Below are positions 1 through 6,888 of a DNA stretch of 9,214 bases, one piece after another. Source of the stretch: an uncultured Pseudomonadota bacterium (GTDB taxonomy: Bacteria > Myxococcota_A > Polyangia > HGW-17); contig CALKWH010000449.1 in the NCBI GenBank assembly GCA_938004375.1, positions 1 through 9,214 of the forward strand. Reading direction: 5' to 3'. Position numbers and translations under genes: made by a program. Below the pieces are notes generated by a model. It saw only the letters and a list, made by a program, of their open reading frames with translations. It searched no databases and was not told where the DNA came from. Position 1 is the stretch's first letter. Every line of letters starts with the position of its first letter.

Positions 1-3000
1 CCGGGTCAGCGGTTTCCCCAGCTCGACCCAGCGGCCCTGGGTCCACTCCCACCACAGTCCGGGCTTCAGAGCCGAGAACACGAGCCGGTCCCCGGAGAGG
101 GCCAGCCGCGGCTCCCGCGGCACCGAAACCGGCACGGCGGATGACAGGCGGGTCCATTCCTTCGTGACCAGGTCACGCTCCCACAAGGAAACCTTGCGGT
201 CCGTCGCCGCGCGCGCCACCAGCCACAGTTTCGCCATCCGGCCGTCCACGGCCAGGGCGCCGCGATCCGGCGGCACCAGGTCGGGCAGCGCGAGATCCGG
301 GCGCACGCCGTCTTTGTCCAACTTCCACAGGTTCGGCAACAGATGGGCCGGGCGTCTGATCAGAAAGTACGCCTCCCCCATGCGGGGCGCGGCCAGGCTC
401 TCGACCCGTGCGAACTTCCAGTCCGGGAGTGGCTGCTGGCGCAGGACCGCGCCCGAGCTCAGGTGCACCTCGAAGAGCTCCGGCGCAGTGAACAGGTTTT
501 TGCGCATAATCACCCACAGGGAATCCGATGTGGCCTGATGGAACGCGAGGACCGTCTGGTTCGCGGGCAGTTGCGTGGGTACCTGCGTCCAGGCCCCCGC
601 CTGCAACGGATCGCGCAGAACCAGCGTGCTCCGATCCAGCGCCGCCGCCACCGTGGACCAGGTCCCGGGGTCGCCGCCCACGAGGGCCGCGTCCACGCGC
701 AGGAACCGGAGCCCGGCATCCCGCAGATCGAGCCCGGCGGGCAGCGCGACGTAGGAGCGCACCTGGAACGACATCGGGTCCACGCCGAAGAGCCGCCACG
801 CGCCGTCCTCGTCCGGGATCCAGCCGAAGAGGGGCTCGACCAGCTCCCGGGGCGGGTCCCACAGGGGATCCACGGGGAGCGGGCTGCCCTCGGCGAAGCC
901 CACGGGCTGTCCCACGGGCCGCGGGAAGCGGACGCAGACGTCGTCCTCCTCGGGATTGTAATAGAACGTGCCGGGCAAAGCGTGGAAAAGCGCGTACTCG
1001 GCTGTGGGCGCCTCGGGGTTCCAGGTCTCATGCGTGGGGAGCCGAACGGGATGCCATGGATTGCCGATGGCTTCAGGTTCGAGGATCTGGGGTGAAGAGA
1101 ACTTCAACTTGGAATACCGGTCATGGGTGGGGACCGCGGTCCCGGACGGGAACGTCTCGAGCATCGTGGCGGTCGAAAAGCCCGGGAACTCCCGGAAACG
1201 GTCGGTCCGGAAGGTCAAAAAGATCCGCACGTTCTCGAAGATGACGTCGCGCCACCGGGCCAGGAGTCCCTGGTCCGGAACGGAGGTTCCCTGTAGGACC
1301 TCCCCCCGGAGGGTAGAATTGGACGTCAGGACGCCGAGATCCCGCTGCGTGGGGGCCTCCAATGGATGGTAGAAGTACCTGAACTGTCCCGTTCTGCTAT
1401 CCCACGCGAAGTCCTTCATCGAGTGATCTTCACCGGACACGTCGTCCTCGACCGGGTCGGAGGGGCAATACAGCGTTTTCGGTTCGGTTGAATCGTCTCG
1501 GCAACTCGCCTCCGTCCGACCCGGACACCTGCACAGACCCACGGACAGCATGCCCCCGGTCAGGAAGGAACTGTCCCTGGACAGGAACGCCGACACGGTG
1601 GCCGTCGGATCCGGGCACCACGAGAAGTAACCCTGGTTCATGCCAAAGGTCTCCGGGCGGACCTCGACGCGCAGGTTGGTGATTCCGCGTTCGCAGCGGT
1701 CACCGATCCCGTTGCCGTTGAGATCCGCCTGATCGGCGTTCTGGAACCATTGCCGGCATCGATAGAGCACGGCATCGTCGTACCAGGTCGTCAGGCTCTG
1801 GCACTGACCGGATTCACTCTCCGCTCCATAAGGCGAGCCGAAGCGGTTGACCAAGGGGGAGCAGTTGTCGTTTCGAGGAACCGACGCTTCAATTCCGGCT
1901 TCCGAGCCATGGCACATCCAATATTTCGGGAGGGTAATCAACTCAGAAGTCCCACCCTCCGTGTCGCTACCATTCGGCACATCACCAGTTGTGTCGCCAT
2001 TGACGGGGGGATATCCCGAATAGACTCCCATCACCAGTCGCCACACCTGGTTCCGCGACGCGAATTGCAGCTCCCCGATGTTCCCGAGGTACATCTGATT
2101 GTGTCGAATCAGTTGTGGATCGGTCACATTCTTGAAAGCGTAGAAGGCCGTCGGTGTCATGAAGCCCGGCGGCGTGACTCCCTGGCTCAACTTGAACGCT
2201 CCCGGAAGGCCATAGCAGGCAGGGCCGCTCCAGCCGCCGTCACATTCCTCCTCGATGCTCTCTCCGTGGACACAACCTTCACAATTGCTCTTGCTGACGT
2301 ATAGGCCGTGTTTTCCCTTGCTGACGTGGATCACCGGGAGGCAGAAATCGCTCGAATCACCGCAGGGAACGCCCTCTTGGGTCTTTCCCTCGGCGAGCAG
2401 GATGCTCCGGACTCTCCCATCACACGCAAAGGTCCCGCAGTATCGGCGGTTGTGGCGCTCTTCGGTGAGGGAACCTACGGTCATCTTGCACCGTCGCCAT
2501 TGCAGATAGTGGATGCTCCAGGTCCGGAACCCGGAATCCCGGCTCACCAATTCCACGTAATAATTCTCCGTGTCTCCGTCATGAGCCAAATCCCGACGAA
2601 ACGTGAGCACCACCTGGAGGCGCAGGAGCTTGGTGCTCTGATCGGAAATCGTCTCTCCATCCAGACTTTCGGTGAGGGGATGGATCTGATAGAGCAACGT
2701 CAGGCCGTTGATGTTTTCGTAGGTATCGTTGCCCGCCTGACCTTCGGCGTTGTCGAAGACCAGGTAGGGGCGAAACGCCCAGGCCAGCTCCGTCTCCGCC
2801 CAGTCCAGAAGGCCGTCGCCGTCCCGATCGAGGTAGCCGCACTGCGTGGAGAACGGGCTGGTGGGTAGTCGCCAGTCGAAACGCGGGTCGTTCAGTGCGG
2901 GTGCGCCGCGCATGGTCACGGGAGTCCGGGGATCATGCAACCGGCAACCGTCCGGATTCATGACCGCATAGGGCTGTGATTGCACGGGGGGGGGTGTATG

Positions 3001-3061
3001 GCAAATAAACAATGGCCAGGGTGAGGAAGGTGAACCAACGGGAAGGGCGGGGTGCTCGCAT
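1..3061 (-). CDS. Large secreted Cys-rich protein, 3' partial, with an apparent frameshift near the signal peptide
   Basis: The ATG at 3061 follows AGGAGG with 6 nt spacing and opens a signal peptide: basic RAPRPSR, then a hydrophobic WFTFLTLAIVYL. That frame breaks at a run of nine C (2986-2994) and stops at 2933. Losing one C joins it to a frame I read without a stop from 2985 to base 1, giving at least 1020 residues. In stitched numbering: Asp-rich GYLDRDGDGLLDWAE (75-89), AWAFRPYLVFDNAEG (~92-106), HDGDTE (160-165), HVSKGKHGLY (245-254), a Cys-rich stretch (~180-490), and DLNGNGIGDRCE (446-457), like a thrombospondin type-3 calcium-binding repeat. From ~753 on there are recurring Trp-containing beta segments resembling a beta-propeller. 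The HxGDxE plus GKHxxY pair recalls secreted Vps62-like domains, a weak inference. It probably acts outside the cytoplasm; function unknown. The C-terminus lies off the window. Confidence 0.8.
2986..2994 (-). other. Nine-base homopolymer (C9 on minus strand) where the frame breaks
   Basis: The plus strand reads nine G. Upstream codons on the minus strand give the signal peptide ending YLPYTPP. Downstream in the same frame translation dies at 2933, whereas the frame reached by removing one base is open to the window edge. This could be an assembly or sequencing error, phase variation by slippage, or a genuine null mutation. Confidence 0.75.
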
Positions 3062-3067
3062 GGTGTG

Positions 3068-3073
3068 CCTCCT
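3068..3073 (-). promoter_or_regulatory. Ribosome binding site of the large secreted protein
   Basis: AGGAGG on the minus strand lies 6 nt before the ATG at 3061. This is a perfect Shine-Dalgarno core. It fixes the start upstream of the frame break, rather than at the internal ATG at 2961, which would give a protein without a signal peptide. Confidence 0.8.
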
Positions 3074-3086
3074 GACGATAAAAATG

Positions 3087-3114
3087 ATGATAGCCGGTTC
3101 AGCAGGTTTTTCAA
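3087..3114 (-). promoter_or_regulatory. Candidate sigma-70 promoter for the large secreted protein
   Basis: On the minus strand TTGAAA (3114-3109) and TATCAT (3092-3087) are separated by 16 bp, each matching the sigma-70 consensus at five of six bases. The predicted start point near 3080 would leave a leader of about 20 nt that still contains the AGGAGG site. The surrounding DNA is distinctly more AT-rich than the flanking genes. Confidence 0.6.
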
Positions 3115-3126
3115 TGTACATGTTGC

Positions 3127-3156
3127 GGTGTCCATTTTTCTTTGACAAGGGACACC
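3127..3156. promoter_or_regulatory. Inverted repeat, candidate operator between divergent genes
   Basis: GGTGTCC (3127-3133) and GGACACC (3150-3156) form a perfect 7-bp inverted repeat with a 16-bp spacer. It lies just upstream of the minus-strand -35 box and before the plus-strand promoter candidate, where a dimeric regulator of either gene could bind. A 10-bp palindrome, GGTCATGACC, follows at 3165-3174. No cognate regulator gene is visible in the window, so the assignment is inference. Confidence 0.35.
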
Positions 3157-3209
3157 ACTTCCTCGGTCATGACCATCCGGCATCTGCCGTGAACACGAGG
3201 AGAAAGCGC

Positions 3210-3237
3210 TTGACAATCGAAGGCGGTTGAATAGTTT
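3210..3237 (+). promoter_or_regulatory. Candidate promoter for the 210-residue helical protein
   Basis: A perfect -35 hexamer TTGACA (3210-3215) is followed after 16 bp by a weak -10, TAGTTT (3232-3237). The implied leader is about 64 nt. The -35 is convincing and the -10 is not. Confidence 0.35.
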
Positions 3238-3294
3238 TCGGGGCCGGGAAACACAACCCGCGAGGGTCCCTGCGGGGCGCTTACAAAACACCGG

Positions 3295-3300
3295 AAGGAG
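3295..3300 (+). promoter_or_regulatory. Ribosome binding site that sets the start at 3308
   Basis: AAGGAG lies 7 nt upstream of the ATG at 3308. The earlier in-frame ATG at 3227 has no comparable site and would add a low-quality N-terminus, so 3308 is preferred. Confidence 0.75.
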
Positions 3301-3307
3301 CCGGATC

Positions 3308-3940
3308 ATGACCAGGACCGTGAAACCCGAGAGCGTCGTGAGATCGGCCTTGCAGTTGCTCGAGCTCGCCGAACGGGATCGGGCGCTGCTCGAGCCGCGG
3401 CTGGCCGCGGGGACGCTCACCGGGCTGCGGGAGGTCACGGGCGTGCTGCAGGACGAGGCGCCGGGCGCACAGGCGGCCCGCCAGTTGAAAAAGGCGGCGA
3501 CCGCGACCCAGGCCGCCGCGGCGACGAAACTGGGGGCGCTGGTGCGGGGAATCCGCGCGGCGTGCAGGTCGGCCCGGGCGGAGGCCGACGTCCTGCGCGC
3601 GGTGGGCGTGGGCCGGCGCCTGGAGGTCACGGAGGTGAAGTCCGTGGTCGACGCGGCCGAGCACGTGGAGCAGGCCTACCGCGAGTTCCCCGACGCCCTG
3701 CGCGCCGCCGGCGTGCTCCCGTCCGACGTGGCGCAGGTCACCGCGCTGCGCGCCCGGCTGTTGTCGGTGGACGAGGCGCAGGAGCAGGGAAAGGTCACCT
3801 CCAAGGAGAAGACCGCGGCGCGCGATCACGCGCAAAAACGCGTTCTGAAGGCCATCGGCATGGTCCTGGCGGCTGCGGAACTGGCGTTCCTGGACCAGCC
3901 CGAGCGCCTGTCCATGTACCGGGCCGCGCGCCCCAGATAG
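3308..3940 (+). CDS. Hypothetical all-helical protein, 210 residues
   Basis: I do not recognise the family. The protein has no signal peptide, no membrane segment and only one cysteine (C86), so it is probably cytoplasmic. Composition is Ala, Leu, Arg and Glu-rich with almost no predicted strand. Helices of roughly 25-35 residues are broken at Gly/Pro sites: about 7-35, 37-60, 62-90, 92-135 and 138-203. This suggests a helical bundle or coiled coil. A 60-89 stretch rich in Ala, Lys and Thr (KKAATATQAA) and a basic end (RAARPR) could bind nucleic acid or an acidic partner, which is speculative. It is a single-gene unit divergent from the large secreted protein and shares its regulatory region. 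The stop TAG at 3938 is followed in the same frame by 75 more open codons with heptad repeats (3941-4165), so the present C-terminus may be truncated. Confidence 0.8.
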   Translation: MTRTVKPESVVRSALQLLELAERDRALLEPRLAAGTLTGLREVTGVLQDEAPGAQAARQLKKAATATQAAAATKLGALVRGIRAACRSARAEADVLRAVGVGRRLEVTEVKSVVDAAEHVEQAYREFPDALRAAGVLPSDVAQVTALRARLLSVDEAQEQGKVTSKEKTAARDHAQKRVLKAIGMVLAAAELAFLDQPERLSMYRAARPR

Positions 3941-3979
3941 CAGGCGGAAGAAGAAACGATTGTAGCCCGAGGGCAGGGG

Positions 3980-4165
3980 ACGGCGGCGGCGCGGGAGAAG
4001 ACTGCGGCTACACGGGATATGACGTCGGCGGCGCGGGAGATGACTGCGGCGGTACGGGAGATGACGGCGGCGGCGTGGGAGGCGACGGCGGCGGCGCGGG
4101 AGATGACGGCGGCGGCGCGGGAGGCGACGGCGGCGGCGCGGGCGGCGACGGCGGCGGCGCGGGAG
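3980..4165 (+). repeat. 21-bp minisatellite encoding TAAAREM-type heptads, in frame with the preceding gene
   Basis: Eight full 21-bp units and one 18-base partial unit run head to tail. Read in the frame of the 3308-3940 gene they give TAAAREK, TAATRDM, TSAAREM, TAAVREM, TAAAWEA, TAAAREM, TAAAREA, TAAARAA, TAAARE, then TGA at 4166. Thirteen open codons (3941-3979) join the stop of that gene to the first heptad. Early units are diverged and later ones near-identical, as expected for an array expanding at its 3' end. The heptad predicts an amphipathic, coiled-coil-like helix. A free-standing 49-codon frame could start at the ATG at 4019, but it has no ribosome binding site. The other frames read as Gly-rich (plus strand) or Pro-rich (minus strand) low complexity. 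Confidence 0.85.
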
Positions 4166-4212
4166 TGATCCGTGACGTAGCTGCAGGGACCTGTTTCGGG
4201 GCCGTAGGGACC

Positions 4213-4250
4213 ATCGAAATCGAAATCGAAATCGAAATCGAAATCGAAAT
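4213..4250. repeat. Hexanucleotide microsatellite, (ATCGAA) six copies
   Basis: Six perfect ATCGAA copies plus AT lie in the gap between the heptad minisatellite and the stop of the small membrane protein. One plus-strand frame reads alternating Ile-Glu. I see no start site to make that a gene. The unit is much more AT-rich than its neighbours. Confidence 0.95.
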
Positions 4251-4268
4251 CCAGATCCGGGTGGTCCT

Positions 4269-4421
4269 CTACAGCAGGGTCTGGATGGCCATGATCAGGA
4301 TGATCACGCCCAGCGGGATGCCCAGCAGGTACACGGCGAGCATGAGCGGGGAGTCGCCGGACTTGGTCGCGGGTTCCAGGGACGGTTCTTCTATGACGGG
4401 TTGGTTCTTCTTCTCTTTCAT
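4269..4421 (-). CDS. Small single-pass membrane protein, 50 residues
   Basis: A polar, charged N-terminus (MKEKKNQPVIEEPSLEP) leads into one hydrophobic helix at about residues 25-49 (LMLAVYLLGIPLGVIILIMA), ending at the C-terminus. The topology is therefore probably N-in or tail-anchored in the inner membrane. I chose the ATG at 4421 because GAGG lies 6 nt upstream. In-frame ATGs at 4463 and 4478 (69 residues) lack a clear site but cannot be excluded. No recognisable family. It sits 99 bp downstream of the secreted-protein gene on the same strand and may share its transcript. Confidence 0.5.
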   Translation of the reverse strand: MKEKKNQPVIEEPSLEPATKSGDSPLMLAVYLLGIPLGVIILIMAIQTLL

Positions 4422-4520
4422 GACGGGCCTCGAAACTTTCTTTTTCTCATGAACGCGCACCATTGGTGAAACGTTCATGGCGTGATTGACTTTTTGGCTA
4501 CGACGGGACGACGGGATGAA

Positions 4521-4931
4521 TCAGGCGTGCGGGGGGCCGCGGGGGGACCGGGGCGCGAGGGGGCGTCGCCCGGCGGAGGCGGGAGGCGGGGTCGGAGTAT
4601 CTTTGTTTGTAGCCCCAGCGGGCGGGGACAGCAGGGCGGAGAGGACAGCCGGGTCGGCGGTCAGGAGCTTCCAGGCGCCGCGGTCGGGGCCGCGCCGCGG
4701 TCGGACGGCAGGGGTCGTCGGGCGCTCGCCGACGCGCACCAGATCACCGGCCGGGGCGCGGGTCTCGGGGGACCAGGTCAGTTCGGCGTCGACACGCTCC
4801 GCGGGCGAGGCGGGGAGACGGCCGAGCGCGCCTCCCGCTCCGACCGGGGCGAAGCACAGCAACATCGCGAGCCCCGCGCGCAGGAGGGCGCTGGAGCGCT
4901 GCGGACGACGGCGGGGGGCGGACAGGTTCAC
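4521..4931 (-). CDS. Hypothetical secreted protein, 136 residues, GTG start
   Basis: A GTG at 4931 is preceded by AGGAG with 8 nt spacing, and the protein from there opens with a plausible Sec signal peptide. A basic n-region (MNLSAPRRRPQR) is followed by a hydrophobic core (ALLRAGLAMLLCFAPVGAGG) with small residues for cleavage near 31-35. The upstream in-frame ATG at 5012 gives no sensible N-terminus. The lone Cys at 26 is not in a good lipobox. The mature part has one more ordered segment (about 61-93) and a Pro/Ala/Arg-rich tail that looks disordered. No family recognised; likely periplasmic or exported. It is separated by about 270 bp and three hairpins from the operon to its right. Confidence 0.6.
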   Translation of the reverse strand: MNLSAPRRRPQRSSALLRAGLAMLLCFAPVGAGGALGRLPASPAERVDAELTWSPETRAPAGDLVRVGERPTTPAVRPRRGPDRGAWKLLTADPAVLSALLSPPAGATNKDTPTPPPASAGRRPLAPRSPRGPPHA

Positions 4932-4939
4932 GGGACGAT

Positions 4940-4944
4940 CTCCT
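4940..4944 (-). promoter_or_regulatory. Ribosome binding site deciding the GTG start
   Basis: AGGAG on the minus strand lies 8 nt before the GTG at 4931. It is the main reason for choosing a GTG start over the longer ATG-started frame. Confidence 0.65.
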
Positions 4945-4951
4945 GCCCGGG

Positions 4952-4979
4952 AAGATAGCAACCCCGCGAAAAGAAACAA
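4952..4979 (-). promoter_or_regulatory. Weak candidate promoter for the 136-residue secreted protein
   Basis: TTGTTT (4979-4974) and TATCTT (4957-4952) have a 16-bp spacer in a locally AT-rich patch. The start point would fall near 4945, giving a very short leader of about 14 nt just covering the ribosome binding site. The matches are modest. Confidence 0.3.
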
Positions 4980-5084
4980 GGGGGGATTCCGGGACCCCAG
5001 GGACGCCCGCAAAAGGGCGGCCCGTTGGAGGCGACAACGTCGCCGGAAAGATCCCAGCAGTGAAATTCATTCCAATTTCGTCAA

Positions 5085-5101
5085 GACCCGCGACGCGGGT
5101 C
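5085..5101. other. Hairpin 1 of a three-hairpin cluster
   Basis: GACCCGC and GCGGGTC form a perfect 7-bp stem around a GAC triloop. It lies in the 271-bp gap (4932-5202) between the kinase stop and the secreted-protein start, which otherwise holds only a weak promoter candidate and a short CGCCC/GGGCG stem at 5004-5019. No U-tract follows on the minus strand. Confidence 0.7.
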
Positions 5102-5109
5102 CACATACG

Positions 5110-5126
5110 CGCCCGCAACGCGGGCG
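5110..5126. other. Hairpin 2 of a three-hairpin cluster
   Basis: CGCCCGC and GCGGGCG form a 7-bp stem around an AAC triloop, starting 8 bp after hairpin 1. Its stem-triloop layout and CGC-triloop-GCG core match hairpin 1. Confidence 0.7.
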
Positions 5127-5139
5127 TACAGACCAGCGA

Positions 5140-5176
5140 AGGCATGGGGTGACCCCGACGGGGTCGCGCCATGCCT
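5140..5176 (-). terminator. Extended hairpin 3, likely end of the nuclease-kinase operon
   Basis: An outer 8-bp stem (AGGCATGG with CCATGCCT), a 3x3 internal loop and an inner 6-bp stem (GACCCC with GGGGTC) around a GAC triloop make a strong 37-nt structure. It begins 26 nt past the kinase stop on the minus strand. The position suits a terminator or mRNA 3'-end stabiliser, but no run of U follows, so intrinsic termination is not assured. Confidence 0.5.
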
Positions 5177-5202
5177 GGTGGAGAGGAAAGACCTCCCGGT
5201 CG

Positions 5203-6888
5203 TCAGAACGACGAGTGGCCGATGAACTCGCGCAGGATGGAGTTGGGGGGCACGAGCTGCTTGGAGATGGGCATCACCAGGCGCAGAAAGCGCAGGAGGC
5301 GGTAGGCCTCGACGAAGGCCTCGTCGTCGGGGCTGACCTCGAGCAGCGCGCGTTCGCAGACGGACTTGAGCACGCCGGGCTCGTACACCAGCGCCGAGTT
5401 GAACATCACGTCGGCGCGCTCCTGGAAGGGGAAGATGTTCTTCAGTTCGCCCTTGCGCACCGAGGGCCAGCGCCGGATGGTCTCGGCCGCGCCGTAGCCG
5501 CGGAAGTTGCGGTCGCGCACGATGCGGCGGATCAGGCGGGAGTCCGAGGTGAAGATGCGGTTGTGGTCGTCGATGCACAGTTGCGTGAGCGCGCTGATGT
5601 AGATCTTGTACTTGCGGTGGGAGAGCACGCTCTGGGTCAGGCGGTCGTTCAGGCCGTGGATGCCCTCGATGATCAGGACCTGGTCGCTCTCCATGTGGTG
5701 GGGCACCCACTCGTCCTTCGGGCGCTTGCAGCCGGTCTTGAAGTCGAAGATGGGCACCAGCGCCTCCTCGCCGTCGAGGAGCTTGACCAGCACGTCGTTG
5801 AACAGGTCCAGGTCGATGGCCTCGATGCTCTCGAAGTCGAAATCGCCTTGCTCGTCCCGGGGGGTCTGGTCCCGCTCCACGAAGAAGTTGTCCATCTCGA
5901 TGGTCACCGGGCGCAGGCCGAGCACCTGCAGCTGGATCCCCAGGCGCTTGGAGAACGTGGTCTTCCCCGAGGACGAGGGGCCGGCGATGAGGACCAGCTG
6001 GACGTCGGGGCGCCGCGAGGCGATGGCGTCGGCGATGAGCGCGATCTTCTTCTCGTGGAGGCCCTCGGCCACCTGCACGATGGTCTTGATATCGCCCTCG
6101 AGGGTGGCCTGGTTGAGCTGGCCCAGGTTCTCGACTCCCAGCATCCGGTTCCAGGCGCGGGTCTCGGTGTAGCTCTGGAACAGGCGGGGCAGCTGGGCGA
6201 TCTTGCCGCGAATGACCTTGGCGCCCCGGGACGGCAAGCGCAGGACCATGCCCGGCCAGTACGGCGTGATCTCGAAGGTGTCGATGTACGAGGTCGAGGG
6301 CGCGTAGGGCTCGTGGAACAGGTCGAACGAGGTGCCGCAGCGCACGATGCGCACCTGGGGCTCCCAGTGGATGCGCAGCAGGTTGACCTTCTCGGGCTGG
6401 TCCACCTCGAGGAGCATCTTCTTGACCTCGGGCACGCTCAGGCTCTCGATCACGAAGGGGTGGTCCTCCTCGCAGATCTTCCGCATCTCCTGCTCGATGC
6501 GGGCGATGAGCTCCTTGGTCATGCCCTCGGGCAGGCCGGTCAGGTTGTACAGGTAGCCGTCCTGGATGCTCTGGCCCACCACGAGCTTGGTGCCCGGCGG
6601 GCACACGCGCTTGACGGCCTCGAGGAGCATGAGGCTGGCGCTGCGGCGGTACACCGAGGCGCCGTGCCGGTCGGCCACCGTGATCGGGGACACGCGGCAG
6701 TCCGCGCGCAGCGGGAAGGTGAGGCCGTAGGTGCGGTTCTCGACGATGGCGGCGATGCTCTCGCGGCACGCCTCGGGGGTGAGGTGGGCGGCGAACAACT
6801 GCTGGACCGAGGTGCCGTAGGGCGCCTCGACGGTGCGGTCGCCGAGCTGGATCGTCAGGGTGCGTTCCTTGTTCGTGCGGGTGGTCAT
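5203..6888 (-). CDS. Nucleoside kinase (uridine kinase-like) with N-terminal TGS and ThrRS-type domains
   Basis: This 561-residue protein has the usual length and order for the TGS-bearing nucleoside kinases of the uridine kinase/phosphoribulokinase superfamily. The TGS domain spans about 10-72. A region like the second additional domain of threonyl-tRNA synthetase spans about 80-215 (VGQSIQDGYLYNL, then CGTSFDL and PYAPSTSYI). The kinase domain spans about 297-535, with Walker A GPSSSGKT at 303-310, MDNFF at 332-336 and a Walker B-like VLIIEGIHGLND at 404-415. The editing-type HxxxH motif is not visible, so the middle domain is probably non-catalytic. Predicted role: ATP/GTP-dependent phosphorylation of a nucleoside such as uridine in cytoplasmic salvage. 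Substrate is not provable from sequence. The ATG overlaps the lipoprotein stop as ATGA, with GAGG 7 nt upstream, indicating translational coupling. Confidence 0.9.
   Translation of the reverse strand: MTTRTNKERTLTIQLGDRTVEAPYGTSVQQLFAAHLTPEACRESIAAIVENRTYGLTFPLRADCRVSPITVADRHGASVYRRSASLMLLEAVKRVCPPGTKLVVGQSIQDGYLYNLTGLPEGMTKELIARIEQEMRKICEEDHPFVIESLSVPEVKKMLLEVDQPEKVNLLRIHWEPQVRIVRCGTSFDLFHEPYAPSTSYIDTFEITPYWPGMVLRLPSRGAKVIRGKIAQLPRLFQSYTETRAWNRMLGVENLGQLNQATLEGDIKTIVQVAEGLHEKKIALIADAIASRRPDVQLVLIAGPSSSGKTTFSKRLGIQLQVLGLRPVTIEMDNFFVERDQTPRDEQGDFDFESIEAIDLDLFNDVLVKLLDGEEALVPIFDFKTGCKRPKDEWVPHHMESDQVLIIEGIHGLNDRLTQSVLSHRKYKIYISALTQLCIDDHNRIFTSDSRLIRRIVRDRNFRGYGAAETIRRWPSVRKGELKNIFPFQERADVMFNSALVYEPGVLKSVCERALLEVSPDDEAFVEAYRLLRFLRLVMPISKQLVPPNSILREFIGHSSF

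Noticed and set aside
1750..2868. Plus-strand frames of about 185 residues opposite the large secreted protein
   Set aside because: They lie opposite a stop-free minus-strand frame of nearly 3 kb with domain-like motifs and Cys patterning. Their own products show no motifs, and no good start signals were seen.
3142..3147. Second TTGACA on the plus strand as a -35 box
   Set aside because: No acceptable -10 lies 15-19 bp downstream, and it falls inside the spacer of the inverted repeat.
4008..4214. Pro-rich minus-strand and Gly-rich plus-strand frames over the minisatellite
   Set aside because: They are alternative readings of the 21-bp repeat without ribosome binding sites. The frame continuous with the upstream gene is the more informative one.
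3980..4250. Possible CRISPR array
   Set aside because: The repeats are directly abutting, with no unique spacers of regular length, and are simple tandem repeats of 21 bp and 6 bp.
4521..5012. 163-residue version of the secreted protein starting at ATG 5012
   Set aside because: It has no ribosome binding site and places 27 unlikely residues before the signal peptide. The GTG at 4931 has AGGAG and yields a proper signal peptide.
5081..6769. 562-codon minus-strand frame overlapping the kinase
   Set aside because: It is a frame-shifted shadow of the kinase, rich in Arg, Pro and His, with no ribosome binding site or motif.
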